Source: Rhodoferax sp. (lineage in GTDB: Bacteria > Pseudomonadota > Gammaproteobacteria > Burkholderiales > Burkholderiaceae_C). Taken from it: 9,469 bases of DNA. Both the position numbers and the translations under genes were made by a program. The notes beneath the pieces are model-generated. The model was given only the letters and a program-made list of their open reading frames with translations, was not told the DNA's origin and ran no database searches. Where the stretch lies: positions 1-9,469 of the forward strand of contig JAKFXU010000178.1 of the NCBI GenBank assembly GCA_021731215.1, read 5' to 3'. The first letter of the stretch is position 1. Each line of letters opens with the position of its first letter. Of the stretch, positions 1-7,038 are shown in pieces.

Positions 1-14
1 ATTTTTTTGGTCAT
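1..14 (-). CDS. Possible start of a downstream minus-strand gene (partial)
   Basis: On the minus strand, 20 bases after the pepN stop codon, an ATG (positions 14-12) is followed by Thr-Lys-Lys codons that run off the window. A weak GAG ribosome-binding element lies about 10 bases upstream. Only four codons are visible, so no product can be named. The close spacing would fit an operon partner of pepN, but this could equally be untranslated DNA. Confidence 0.25.
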
Positions 15-34
15 CGTTGTTATTCTCAAAACAA

Positions 35-2746
35 TCAGTCAGCCAGCGCGCGGCTGACGACCTCGCGCACGTCGTTGCTTAAATCGGCTTTGGCGGCGAC
101 GCGTGCGATGGCTTCGCGGGCGGCGCTGCGGTAGGGTTCGGCCAGTTTTTTCCAGCGGTCCAGCGCGCGCGCCAGGCGGGCCGCGACTTGCGGGTTGATG
201 CTGTCGAGCTCCATCACGCGCTCGCTCCAGAACACATAGCCAGCCGCATCGGCACGGTGGAAGGCGCCGGGGTTGGCGCTGCAAAAACTAAAGATCAGGC
301 TGCGCGCGCGGTTCGGGTTGCGCAGATGGAAGTCGGGATGCTTCATCAGTTGGCGCACCGCTGGCAGCACCTGACCAGCGCGGTCGCAGGCACCGGCCTG
401 CAGCGCAAACCATTTGTCGAGCACCAGTTCTTCGTGCTTGAACTGGGTGTAAAAACGCGCCAATGCTGGAGCCGCGAGCGCATGGCCGGTGTTGACCAGG
501 GCGCTGAGTGCATGGACACGATCGCTCATGTTGCCAGCGTCCTTGAAGCGCTGGTAGGCTCGGCCCGGCCAGACGACGTCGCCACTGTCGCGCGCGGCTA
601 GGCACAGCTGCCCCAGCGCCAGGCCGGCCAGCGCACGACGGCCCGCTGACTCGGCATCGGGCCGGTAGCTGCCAGTGTCGCTGTGGGTCTCAAACGCCCA
701 CTGCCAGTCTGCTGCCAGTGCGCTGGCCAACTGGGCGCGCATGGCTTCGCGCACCGCATGAATGCGCTGCGGCTCGACCACGTCGAGTTGCTCGGCCATA
801 TAGGTTTCAGAGGGCAAGGTGAGTACCAGCTCCTTGAACGCCGCGTCCAGCTCGGACGAGCGCAGCACGCTGCGCATGGCGTCAAGGTAGTGCGGGTCCA
901 GGACGGCGTCGCCCGGGCCCTGTGCCATCAGTTGCATGGCGCGCTTGAGGGCCAGCCGCTGCCCGGCCTCCCAGCGGTTGAACGCATCGGTGTCAAAGGC
1001 CAGCAGGGTCAGCAACTGGGCGTCGCTGTAGTCAAAGTCCAGTACCACCGGCGCGCTGAAACCGCGCAGGATGGAGGGCACCGGTTCCTCATCGACGTTG
1101 ACGAAGGTGATGGATGCGCTCTCGCCCGTCATCACAAACAGGTGGCTGTCTGCGGCGTCCGCAATGCCGCCTTGGAGCTGCAGGGGCAAGGCGTTGCCGC
1201 TGGCGCCGAGCAGGCCCAGGCTGACCGGAATCACAAACGGCTCTTTGGCCGCTTGGCCGGGGGTGGCAGCGCAGGCTTGACTGAAGTGCAGGGTATAGCT
1301 GCGCGCGGCGCCATCGTAGTCGCCGCGGGCGGCCAGACGCGGGGTGCCGGCCTGGCTGTACCAGCGTTTGAATTGAGGCAGCAGGCGGGCCAGTTCCGAG
1401 TCCGGATTGGCGTCGGCAATGGTTTGGGCGAAGTCGTCGCAGGTCACGGCCTGGCCGTCAAAGCGCTCGAAGTACAGCTTCATGCCGCGGGCAAATCCGG
1501 CGCGCGCGCTGGTGCCACCGGCGTCGCCGGCCAGCGTTTGCATCATGCGCACCAACTCGGCGCCTTTTTCGTAGATGGTGACGGTGTAGAAGTTGTTGAT
1601 CTCGATATAGCTGTCGGGTCGCACCGGGTGCGCCATCGGCCCTGCGTCTTCGGGGAACTGGGCGGTGCGCAGCACGCGCACGTCTTCGATGCGCTTGACG
1701 GCGCGGGCGGACGGCGCGCTGCACAGGTCCTGGGAAAACTCCTGGTCGCGGAACACCGTCAGGCCTTCCTTCAGGCTGAGCTGGAACCAGTCGCGGCAAG
1801 TAACGCGGTTGCCGCTCCAGTTGTGGAAATACTCGTGACCCACCACACTCTCGATATTGGCGTAGTCGGCATCGGTGGCGGTGGCCTGATTCGCCAGCAC
1901 GTATTTGGTGTTGAAGATGTTGAGGCCCTTGTTTTCCATCGCGCCCATGTTGAAGTCGCTGGTGGCGACGATCATGAAGCGTTCCAGGTCGAGCGCCAGG
2001 CCGAAGCGGGCTTCGTCCCACGCCACCGAGGCCATCAGCGAATTCATGGCGTGTTCGGTTTTGTCCAGATCGCCGGGGCGCACATAGACCTGCAGCAAAT
2101 GCTCTTGGCCGGCGCGCGAGCTGATGCGCTGCTCGCGGCACACCAGCAGGCCCGCCACCAGGGCGAACAGATAGCACGGCTTTTTATGCGGATCGACCCA
2201 GGTCGCAAAGTGGCGGCCCTCATTGCCCGCACCCTCCAGCATGCCCTGCGCCACCAGGTTGCCGTTGCACAGCAGCACCGGGTATTTTTGCTGGTCGGCG
2301 CGCAAGGTCACGGTGTAACTGGCCATCACATCGGGGCGGTCCAGAAAATACGTGATGCGGCGAAAACCCTCGGCTTCACACTGGGTAAAGAAGGAGTCGT
2401 TGCTGACGTACAACCCCATCAGCTTGGTGTTCTTGACCGGCGCGCAGGTGGTGAAAATCTCCAGCTCGAACGAGCCTTCCAAAGGCAGGTTCTCCAGTAC
2501 CAGCTGGTTGCCGTCGACCTTGAACGAGGCGCCCTGGCCATTGACCAGCACGCGCGCCAGGTTGAGCTCTTCACCGTCGAGCTTGAGCGGCTGCTGCGCC
2601 ACCTCCGGGTTGCGGCGCAGCGTCATTTTATTGAGCACGCGGGTCTTGGCCGGGTCCAGGTCAAAGGTCAGGTTGACGCTGTCGATCCAGAACGCCGGGG
2701 CGGTGTAGTCTTCTCGTCGGATGACGGTGGCTTGTCCTTCACGCAT
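35..2746 (-). CDS. pepN: Aminopeptidase N (M1 family zinc metallopeptidase)
   Basis: Cytoplasmic zinc aminopeptidase that removes N-terminal residues from peptides late in protein turnover. The 903-residue product is close to the roughly 870 residues of E. coli PepN. The N-terminal beta domain is followed by the exopeptidase motif GAMEN (about 268-272). Next come the zinc motif HEYFH (His304, Glu305, His308) with the third zinc ligand Glu327 in LKEGLTVFRDQEFS, and the transition-state tyrosine at about 392 in FYTVTIYEKGAE. The C-terminal third is the helical domain typical of the PepN subgroup. I chose the ATG at 2746-2744 because GGAG lies just upstream; a TTG four codons earlier is also in frame but overlaps that ribosome-binding site. 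It is downstream of prfB on the same strand, separated by a repeat-bearing gap. No active-site residue is missing. Family assignment is firm. Confidence 0.96.
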   Translation of the reverse strand: MREGQATVIRREDYTAPAFWIDSVNLTFDLDPAKTRVLNKMTLRRNPEVAQQPLKLDGEELNLARVLVNGQGASFKVDGNQLVLENLPLEGSFELEIFTTCAPVKNTKLMGLYVSNDSFFTQCEAEGFRRITYFLDRPDVMASYTVTLRADQQKYPVLLCNGNLVAQGMLEGAGNEGRHFATWVDPHKKPCYLFALVAGLLVCREQRISSRAGQEHLLQVYVRPGDLDKTEHAMNSLMASVAWDEARFGLALDLERFMIVATSDFNMGAMENKGLNIFNTKYVLANQATATDADYANIESVVGHEYFHNWSGNRVTCRDWFQLSLKEGLTVFRDQEFSQDLCSAPSARAVKRIEDVRVLRTAQFPEDAGPMAHPVRPDSYIEINNFYTVTIYEKGAELVRMMQTLAGDAGGTSARAGFARGMKLYFERFDGQAVTCDDFAQTIADANPDSELARLLPQFKRWYSQAGTPRLAARGDYDGAARSYTLHFSQACAATPGQAAKEPFVIPVSLGLLGASGNALPLQLQGGIADAADSHLFVMTGESASITFVNVDEEPVPSILRGFSAPVVLDFDYSDAQLLTLLAFDTDAFNRWEAGQRLALKRAMQLMAQGPGDAVLDPHYLDAMRSVLRSSELDAAFKELVLTLPSETYMAEQLDVVEPQRIHAVREAMRAQLASALAADWQWAFETHSDTGSYRPDAESAGRRALAGLALGQLCLAARDSGDVVWPGRAYQRFKDAGNMSDRVHALSALVNTGHALAAPALARFYTQFKHEELVLDKWFALQAGACDRAGQVLPAVRQLMKHPDFHLRNPNRARSLIFSFCSANPGAFHRADAAGYVFWSERVMELDSINPQVAARLARALDRWKKLAEPYRSAAREAIARVAAKADLSNDVREVVSRALAD

Positions 2747-2823
2747 GGTGATCTCCAATAATGTGGGGGTTCATATCAGTAGCTTTATCGTGCGGCGCGA
2801 TCCACGACGCATGAGGCAACCTA

Positions 2824-2925
2824 GCCGGGCAACGCCGTGGAACCGGCTTTGCCGGGCCGCTGGCGTTGCCCCCTGCAAGGGGGGTGGCGCAGCGACACGC
2901 AGTGCGCGAAGCCTGGGGCTGTTCC
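2824..2925. repeat. GC-rich hairpin repeat between prfB and pepN
   Basis: This element fills most of the 184-bp gap between prfB and pepN. An outer perfect 10-bp inverted repeat GGGCAACGCC (2827-2836) / GGCGTTGCCC (2862-2871) encloses a small hairpin CCGGC-TTT-GCCGG (2843-2855). A further C5/G6 hairpin follows (2869-2884). The right half (GGCGCAGCGACACG and on to GCCTGGGG) resembles the repeats at 6236-6315 and 9346-9423, and GCCGGGCCGC (2851-2860) is exactly shared with them. I read it as a diverged or different class of the same family. It has no T-tract for a classical terminator, though the hairpins could slow polymerase or protect the prfB mRNA 3' end. The remaining 77 bases up to pepN contain its ribosome-binding site and no convincing promoter. 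Confidence 0.8.
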
Positions 2926-2930
2926 ATGTT

Positions 2931-4035
2931 TTACACGCCCTGCTTCAGCGACGCCTGAATGAAGGGATCGAGGTCGCCGTCAAGCACCTTCTGCGTGGCC
3001 GAAGTTTCGTAGTTGGTGCGCAAGTCCTTGATCCGGCTCTGGTCCAGCACATAAGAGCGAATCTGATGGCCCCAGCCGACATCGGTCTTGGAGTCTTCCA
3101 GCTTTTGCTGCTCTTCCTGGCGCTTGCGCATCTCGAAGTCGTACAGGCGCGAGCGCAGGCGCTTCCAGGCCACGTCCCGGTTGCCGTGCTGGCTGCGGCC
3201 GTCCTGGCACTGCACCACGATGCCGGTCGGCAGGTGGGTCAGGCGCACCGCCGAGTCGGTCTTGTTGATGTGCTGGCCACCGGCGCCGCTGGCGCGGTAG
3301 GTGTCGGTGCGTACATCCGACGGATTGATGTCGATCTCGATCGAGTCGTCCACTTCCGGGTAGACGAACACCGACGCAAACGAGGTGTGGCGTCCGCCCG
3401 AGGAGTCAAACGGCGACTTACGCACCAGCCGGTGCACGCCGGTTTCGGTGCGCAGCAGGCCGAACGCGTATTCGCCTTCGATCCGGATAGTGGCGCCCTT
3501 GATGCCGGCGGTGTCACCGGCCGACTCGTCTTCAATCGTGGCCTTGAAGCCCTTGCGCTCGGCATAGCGCAGGTACTGGCGCAGCAACATGCTGGCCCAG
3601 TCGCAGGCTTCGGTGCCGCCGGCGCCGGCCTGGATGTCCAGAAACGCGTTCATCGGGTCGGCCGGGTTGTTGAACATGCGCCGGAACTCCAGCCCTTCGA
3701 TGGTGGCCGCCAGCTGCGCCGTCTCGGCTTCGATGGTGAGCAGGCCGGCTTCGTCGCCGTCCGCTTTGCTCATTTCGTACAGCTCGCTGTTGTCGGCCAG
3801 TTCCTGCGTCAGCTTGTCGAGCGTGACGACCACGCCGTCGAGCGCTTTTTTCTCGCGCCCCAGTTCCTGCGCGCGTTTGGGGTCGTTCCAGACTGTCGGG
3901 TCTTCGAGCGAGGCGTTGACGGTTCTCAGGCGTTCCGATTTGGCAGGGTAGTCAAAGATACCCCCGTAAATCGAGGGTGCGACCGCTCAAATCGGAGAGT
4001 TGGGTGCCGATGAGGTTGATGCGTTCTGCTTCCAT
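2931..4035 (-). CDS. prfB: Peptide chain release factor 2 (RF2), expressed by programmed +1 frameshift
   Basis: Recognises UGA and UAA stop codons and triggers peptide release on the ribosome. The gene is in two frames: 27 codons from the ATG at 4035-4033 lead to CTT followed by in-frame TGA (3954-3952), and slipping +1 to GAC joins the long body. The spliced product is about 367 residues, against 365 in E. coli. Visible motifs are the stop-codon-reading tripeptide SPF (about 207-209) and the peptidyl-transferase loop GGQ (about 252-254), the glutamine of which is methylated by PrmC in known systems. The residue matching E. coli K-12 Thr246 is alanine here, as in most bacteria. A ribosome-binding AGGA (4047-4044) lies 8 bases before the start. 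A GTG at 3833 opens the long single-frame part but is internal, not the real start. The apparent internal stop is regulatory, not a mutation. Confidence 0.97.
3951..3966 (-). promoter_or_regulatory. prfB: RF2 programmed +1 frameshift site
   Basis: Read on the minus strand: CGGGGG, TAT, CTT, TGA, C. This holds the three classical parts: a Shine-Dalgarno-like G-run three bases before the slippery CTT, the slippery CTT codon, and the poor-context stop TGA-C. From the G-run on it matches the well-studied E. coli site. When RF2 is scarce, termination at UGA is slow, the ribosome slips +1 on CUU and makes full-length RF2. When RF2 is plentiful, a 27-residue peptide is released. The result is negative feedback on RF2 level. 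Confidence 0.96.
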
Positions 4036-4063
4036 GATGCGGGTCCTGACTTTGTATGTTGCA

Positions 4064-4092
4064 AATAACCCGTCATTTTCGCATTCAATCAA
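4064..4092 (-). promoter_or_regulatory. Candidate sigma-70 promoter for prfB
   Basis: On the minus strand TTGATT (4092-4087) and GTTATT (4069-4064) are 17 bases apart, about 30 bases before the prfB start codon. The -35 box matches consensus in four of six positions and the -10 in three, so this is weak. It lies in the 105-bp gap between the hydrolase stop and the prfB start, an AT-richer patch than its surroundings, which is where a promoter would be expected. Read-through from the hydrolase is the alternative. Confidence 0.25.
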
Positions 4093-4140
4093 TGCCCCGC
4101 CGCAAAGCCGCACACCAGCCGTGCCGGCAGGGTCGGCTTG

Positions 4141-5043
4141 TCAGTCCAAAAAACGTTCGATCAGCGCCGCCAGCAGTTCCGGCTGGTCGTGGTGCAGCAT
4201 ATGGCCGGCGTTGTCGATTTTGGCGACCTCCACCTGGGGCACGGCCTGGAGGCGCTGGTGGTACTCGGCCAGCGTGAACTTGCCCTGCCACCAGGCATCC
4301 AGGCTGCTGTCCGAGGCCTCCACGGTCAGCACCGGCATGCTGATGCGCCGGTAGATCGCCAGCACCTCGTCGACCCGGTAGAGCTGGGCATTGGAGACCT
4401 TGTGCGCCGGGTCGCCCAGAATGCGCCACTGGCCCTGGGCGTTTTCCTGCGCCCAGTGCTGCGCCAGCCAGTTGGCTTTGTCCGCGCCCAGACGGGGGTT
4501 GGTCTTCATCAGGCGGCGCGCCACGCCGGCAGCGCTGTCGTAGGCCTTGAGATCCATTTCGCCCCGGTGCAGTTGTTTGAGTTCGTCCAGCCACTTGGCG
4601 TAGCGGCGCGGCGCTTCGTCGGGCGTGGTTGCGGGCAGGCCGAAGCCTTCCAGGTTGACCAGGCGGCGGATGCGCTCGGGGCGCACACCGCCGTACAGCA
4701 TCGCCACATTGCCGCCCATGCTGTGGCCGACCAGATTGACCTGGGCGCCAGGGGCATAGTGGTCCAGCAAAAAGTCCAGATCGGCCAGGTAGTCGGGGAA
4801 CCAGAAATTGTCCGCGCCGCCGCCAGCGCTCTGGCCGTAGCCACGCCAGTCGGGGGCAATCACGTAATGGTCGTGGCGCAGGGCGTCCACCACAAACTGG
4901 TAGCTGGCGGCCACGTCCATCCAGCCGTGCAGCAGCACCAGCGCTGTTTTGCCGGGCGCGGGTTCACCCCAGAGCCGAACGTGGTATTGCAGATGGCGGA
5001 TCGGGACAAACTCGCTGCGGGAAACTCTTTTGACTTGGTACAT
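4141..5043 (-). CDS. Alpha/beta-fold hydrolase
   Basis: A member of the alpha/beta-hydrolase superfamily; substrate unknown. The 300-residue product has the oxyanion-loop motif LLHGWMD near residue 38, the nucleophile elbow GHSMGG with catalytic Ser at about 108, and the C-terminal catalytic His at about 281 in NAGHMLHHDQP. Asp245 or Asp249 are candidates for the acid. Spacing and order are those of a complete enzyme of the esterase/epoxide-hydrolase/lactonase type, and no signal peptide is evident, so it is probably cytoplasmic. Three in-frame ATGs are possible (5067, 5055, 5043), none with a strong ribosome-binding site. I chose 5043 because the conserved-looking protein begins there (MYQVKRVSRSEF) and the 5067 start would almost abut the start of the divergent synthetase. 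Its partner across that gap suggests a possible role in acyl ester or thioester metabolism, which is inference only. Confidence 0.85.
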   Translation of the reverse strand: MYQVKRVSRSEFVPIRHLQYHVRLWGEPAPGKTALVLLHGWMDVAASYQFVVDALRHDHYVIAPDWRGYGQSAGGGADNFWFPDYLADLDFLLDHYAPGAQVNLVGHSMGGNVAMLYGGVRPERIRRLVNLEGFGLPATTPDEAPRRYAKWLDELKQLHRGEMDLKAYDSAAGVARRLMKTNPRLGADKANWLAQHWAQENAQGQWRILGDPAHKVSNAQLYRVDEVLAIYRRISMPVLTVEASDSSLDAWWQGKFTLAEYHQRLQAVPQVEVAKIDNAGHMLHHDQPELLAALIERFLD

Positions 5044-5068
5044 TTGACAGATCATACGGAGACACATC

Positions 5069-6970
5069 GTGCGCCCCAGTCAACACAGCGACATCAAACA
5101 AGAGCCGGCGCCGCCGGTGCCGGACAACTATGGGCCACTGCATCGCAGCTTCCAGTGGCTGGTGCCCGAGCAGTTCAACATCGCCCAGGTCTGCTGCGCG
5201 CGCTGGGCGCAGCAGCCCGATGCTGGAGAAAGAGTCGCCATTCAGGCGTTCGATGCCGGGGGCGGCAGCACTTTTCATACTTATGCCCAACTGCAGCAAC
5301 AGGCCAATCGCCTGTCGGGCGTGCTGGCGCAGTTGGGGCTGGCGCGCGGCGACCGGGTGGCGATCGTGCTGCCGCAGCGCTTCGAGACCGCCGTGGCCTA
5401 CATGGCAGTGCTGCAAATGGGCGCGGTGGCGATGCCCTTGTCGATGCTGTTTGGACCGGAAGCGCTCGAATACCGCTTGCATGACAGCGCGGCGGTGCTG
5501 GCCATCTGCGATGAAAGCTCGATTGCCAGCATCGGGGCCGTGCGCCAAAACTGCCCGCTGCTGCGCCGCGTGCTGGGGGTGGGCGGCGCCGGCGCGCAGG
5601 CAGACATTGACTACTTTGACGCGCTCTCCAAGGTGGTCCCCGAGTTTGATCCGCTTGCAACCAGCGCCGATGAGGCCGCCATACTGATCTACACCAGCGG
5701 CACCACCGGCAATCCCAAGGGCGCGCTCATTCCGCACCGGGCCCTGATCGGCAATCTGACCGGTTTTGTTTGCAGCCAGAACTGGTTTGGTTTCGATGGC
5801 CATGACAACGTGGCGACCGACGCCGTGTTCTGGTCGCCGGCCGACTGGGCCTGGACCGGCGGCCTGATGGATGCGCTCTTGCCCACGCTGTATTTTGGAC
5901 GCCCGATCGTGGCCTTCAACGGTCGTTTCAGTCCGCAAACGGCGCTCGAGCTGATGGGCCGGTGCGGCGTGACGCACACCTTTTTGTTCCCCACGGCACT
6001 CAAGGCGATGATGAAGGCCTACCCCGGTGAGGCAACTGCGCCGGGCCGCGCCGCCAGCACGGTGCGCCAGCAGTTCAATCTGAAACTGCAAGCCATCATG
6101 AGCGCGGGCGAAGCGGTGGGCGATGCCGTGTTTGACTACTGCCAGCGGCAACTGGGCGTCACCGTCAACGAGATGTTCGGTCAGACCGAGATCAACTACA
6201 TCGTCGGCAACTGTTCCATGAATATGAAGGCGCATGCCGCCGCGCCGGGCCGCCCCAAGCAAGGCACGGCCCCCTCGGGGGGCAGCGCAGCACACGAAAT
6301 GGCAAGCGTGGGGGCCTTGGTTGGCTGGCCGGCCAAGCCCGGCAGCATGGGCAAGGGCTACCCCGGCCACCGCGTGGCGGTGATCGATGACGCGGGCCGG
6401 GAGTGCCCGGTGGGCGTGGCCGGCGATGTGGCCTTGAACCGCTTTGACGTGCATGGCCAGCCGGACCCGATTTTCTTCCTGGGCTACTGGAAGAACGAAG
6501 CCGCCACGCGCGCCAAATTCACCGGCGACTGGTGCCGCACCGGCGACCTGGCCACGCGCGATGCCGACGGCTATCTCTGGTACCAGGGCCGCTCTGACGA
6601 TGTGTTCAAGGCCGCCGGTTACCGCATTGGTCCGGGTGAAATCGAGAACTGCCTGGTCAAGCACCCGGCGGTGGCCAACGCCGCCGTGGTGCCCAAGCCG
6701 GACCGGGAGCGCGGCGCGCTGGTCAAGGCCTATGTCGTGCTGGCGCCTGATTTTGTAGCGGCTCGCGCTGACTGTAGCGGAACTGACGCGCAATTTGACG
6801 CGGCCTTGGTGGCCGAACTCCAAGCGCACGTCAAAGGTATGCTGGCCCCCTACGAATACCCCAAGGAGATCGAGTTTGTCGACGCCCTGCCCATGACCAC
6901 CACCGGCAAGGTGCAGCGCCGCGTGCTGCGCCTGCAGGAACAGGAGCGGGCCCGATTGCTGTCGCCGTGA
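5069..6970 (+). CDS. AMP-forming acyl-CoA synthetase (AMP-binding family, ACSM-like), carrying an in-frame repeat
   Basis: Activates a carboxylic acid to its acyl-CoA by way of an acyl-adenylate, using ATP and CoA. The 633-residue protein shows the ANL-superfamily motifs in order: phosphate loop YTSGTTGNPKG (208-218), NEMFGQTE (about 367-374), WCRTGDLATRDADGYLWYQG (488-507) with the ribose-binding Asp493, hinge GRSDDVFKAAGYRIGPGEIE (507-526), and the C-terminal catalytic lysine 614 in TTGKVQRR. Overall form resembles medium-chain acyl-CoA or acetyl-CoA-type synthetases; the exact acid cannot be read off. The GTG start at 5069 is supported by GGAG at 5058-5061, seven bases upstream. Residues about 388-423, between the GQTE motif and KPGSMGKGYPGH, are encoded by a repeat element and look foreign to the family. 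A smaller irregular stretch lies at 561-576. Both keep the frame, so the gene appears intact. It is divergent from the hydrolase and followed on the same strand by tas after 68 bp. Confidence 0.93.
   Translation: MRPSQHSDIKQEPAPPVPDNYGPLHRSFQWLVPEQFNIAQVCCARWAQQPDAGERVAIQAFDAGGGSTFHTYAQLQQQANRLSGVLAQLGLARGDRVAIVLPQRFETAVAYMAVLQMGAVAMPLSMLFGPEALEYRLHDSAAVLAICDESSIASIGAVRQNCPLLRRVLGVGGAGAQADIDYFDALSKVVPEFDPLATSADEAAILIYTSGTTGNPKGALIPHRALIGNLTGFVCSQNWFGFDGHDNVATDAVFWSPADWAWTGGLMDALLPTLYFGRPIVAFNGRFSPQTALELMGRCGVTHTFLFPTALKAMMKAYPGEATAPGRAASTVRQQFNLKLQAIMSAGEAVGDAVFDYCQRQLGVTVNEMFGQTEINYIVGNCSMNMKAHAAAPGRPKQGTAPSGGSAAHEMASVGALVGWPAKPGSMGKGYPGHRVAVIDDAGRECPVGVAGDVALNRFDVHGQPDPIFFLGYWKNEAATRAKFTGDWCRTGDLATRDADGYLWYQGRSDDVFKAAGYRIGPGEIENCLVKHPAVANAAVVPKPDRERGALVKAYVVLAPDFVAARADCSGTDAQFDAALVAELQAHVKGMLAPYEYPKEIEFVDALPMTTTGKVQRRVLRLQEQERARLLSP
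6236..6315 (+). repeat. GC-rich palindromic repeat inserted in frame in the acyl-CoA synthetase
   Basis: An 80-bp core nearly identical to the reverse complement of 9346-9423: the first 30 bases match exactly, then a few differences around the C-run/G-run hairpin (CCCCC-TC-GGGGG, about 6267-6278), then a near-exact match to the GTGGGGGC end. It is translated as part of the enzyme (about residues 390-416, rich in Ala, Gly, Pro and Ser). The adjoining bases to about 6337 (TTGGTTGGCTGGCCGGCC) resemble the outer flank of the 9346-9423 copy and probably belong to the same insertion. Confidence 0.85.
6749..6796 (+). repeat. Possible second small insertion in the synthetase gene
   Basis: Within the C-terminal domain, codons 561-576 (DFVAARADCSGTDAQF) break the otherwise typical run from KAYVVLAP to ELQAHVKGMLAPYEYPKE. 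The DNA holds a direct repeat TGTAGCGG (6754-6761 and 6773-6780) and is less GC-biased at third positions than its surroundings. It faintly recalls another short repeat type of Comamonadaceae (TTTTGTAGC...GCGCT...TTTGAC), but this is from memory and the match is poor. It may simply be a variable loop. Confidence 0.3.
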
Positions 6971-7038
6971 GCGCAGCGCAAGGGCAGGAGAAACCGTAAA
7001 CTCGTGGCTCTTCAAAAACTCAGAGCATTCTCTTGACC

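Noticed and set aside
683..2761. A 692-codon open frame on the plus strand, antisense to pepN
   Set aside because: It mirrors pepN codon structure, has no recognisable domain, and its low-complexity Gly/Ala/His/Gln/Val-rich composition is typical of the antisense shadow of a GC-rich gene.
2843..2884. Rho-independent terminator between prfB and pepN
   Set aside because: Hairpins are present but no T-run follows on either strand, and the sequence belongs to the repeat family.
3952..3954. In-frame TGA in prfB as a nonsense mutation
   Set aside because: It sits in the conserved programmed frameshift context and the downstream frame is intact.
2721..4013. A 430-codon plus-strand open frame opposite prfB
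   Set aside because: It is the antisense of the convincing prfB gene and the repeat region, and has no motif of its own.
4138..5484. A 448-codon plus-strand open frame over the hydrolase and synthetase start
   Set aside because: It runs antisense through the hydrolase and then out of frame into the synthetase; both real genes have complete catalytic motifs.
6236..6315. CRISPR-like repeat
   Set aside because: Copies are single, far apart, in mixed orientation and without regular spacers.
4964..7015. A 683-codon minus-strand open frame opposite the acyl-CoA synthetase
   Set aside because: It is an antisense shadow with His/Arg/Gly/Ala-rich composition and no domain; the plus-strand gene carries all ANL motifs.
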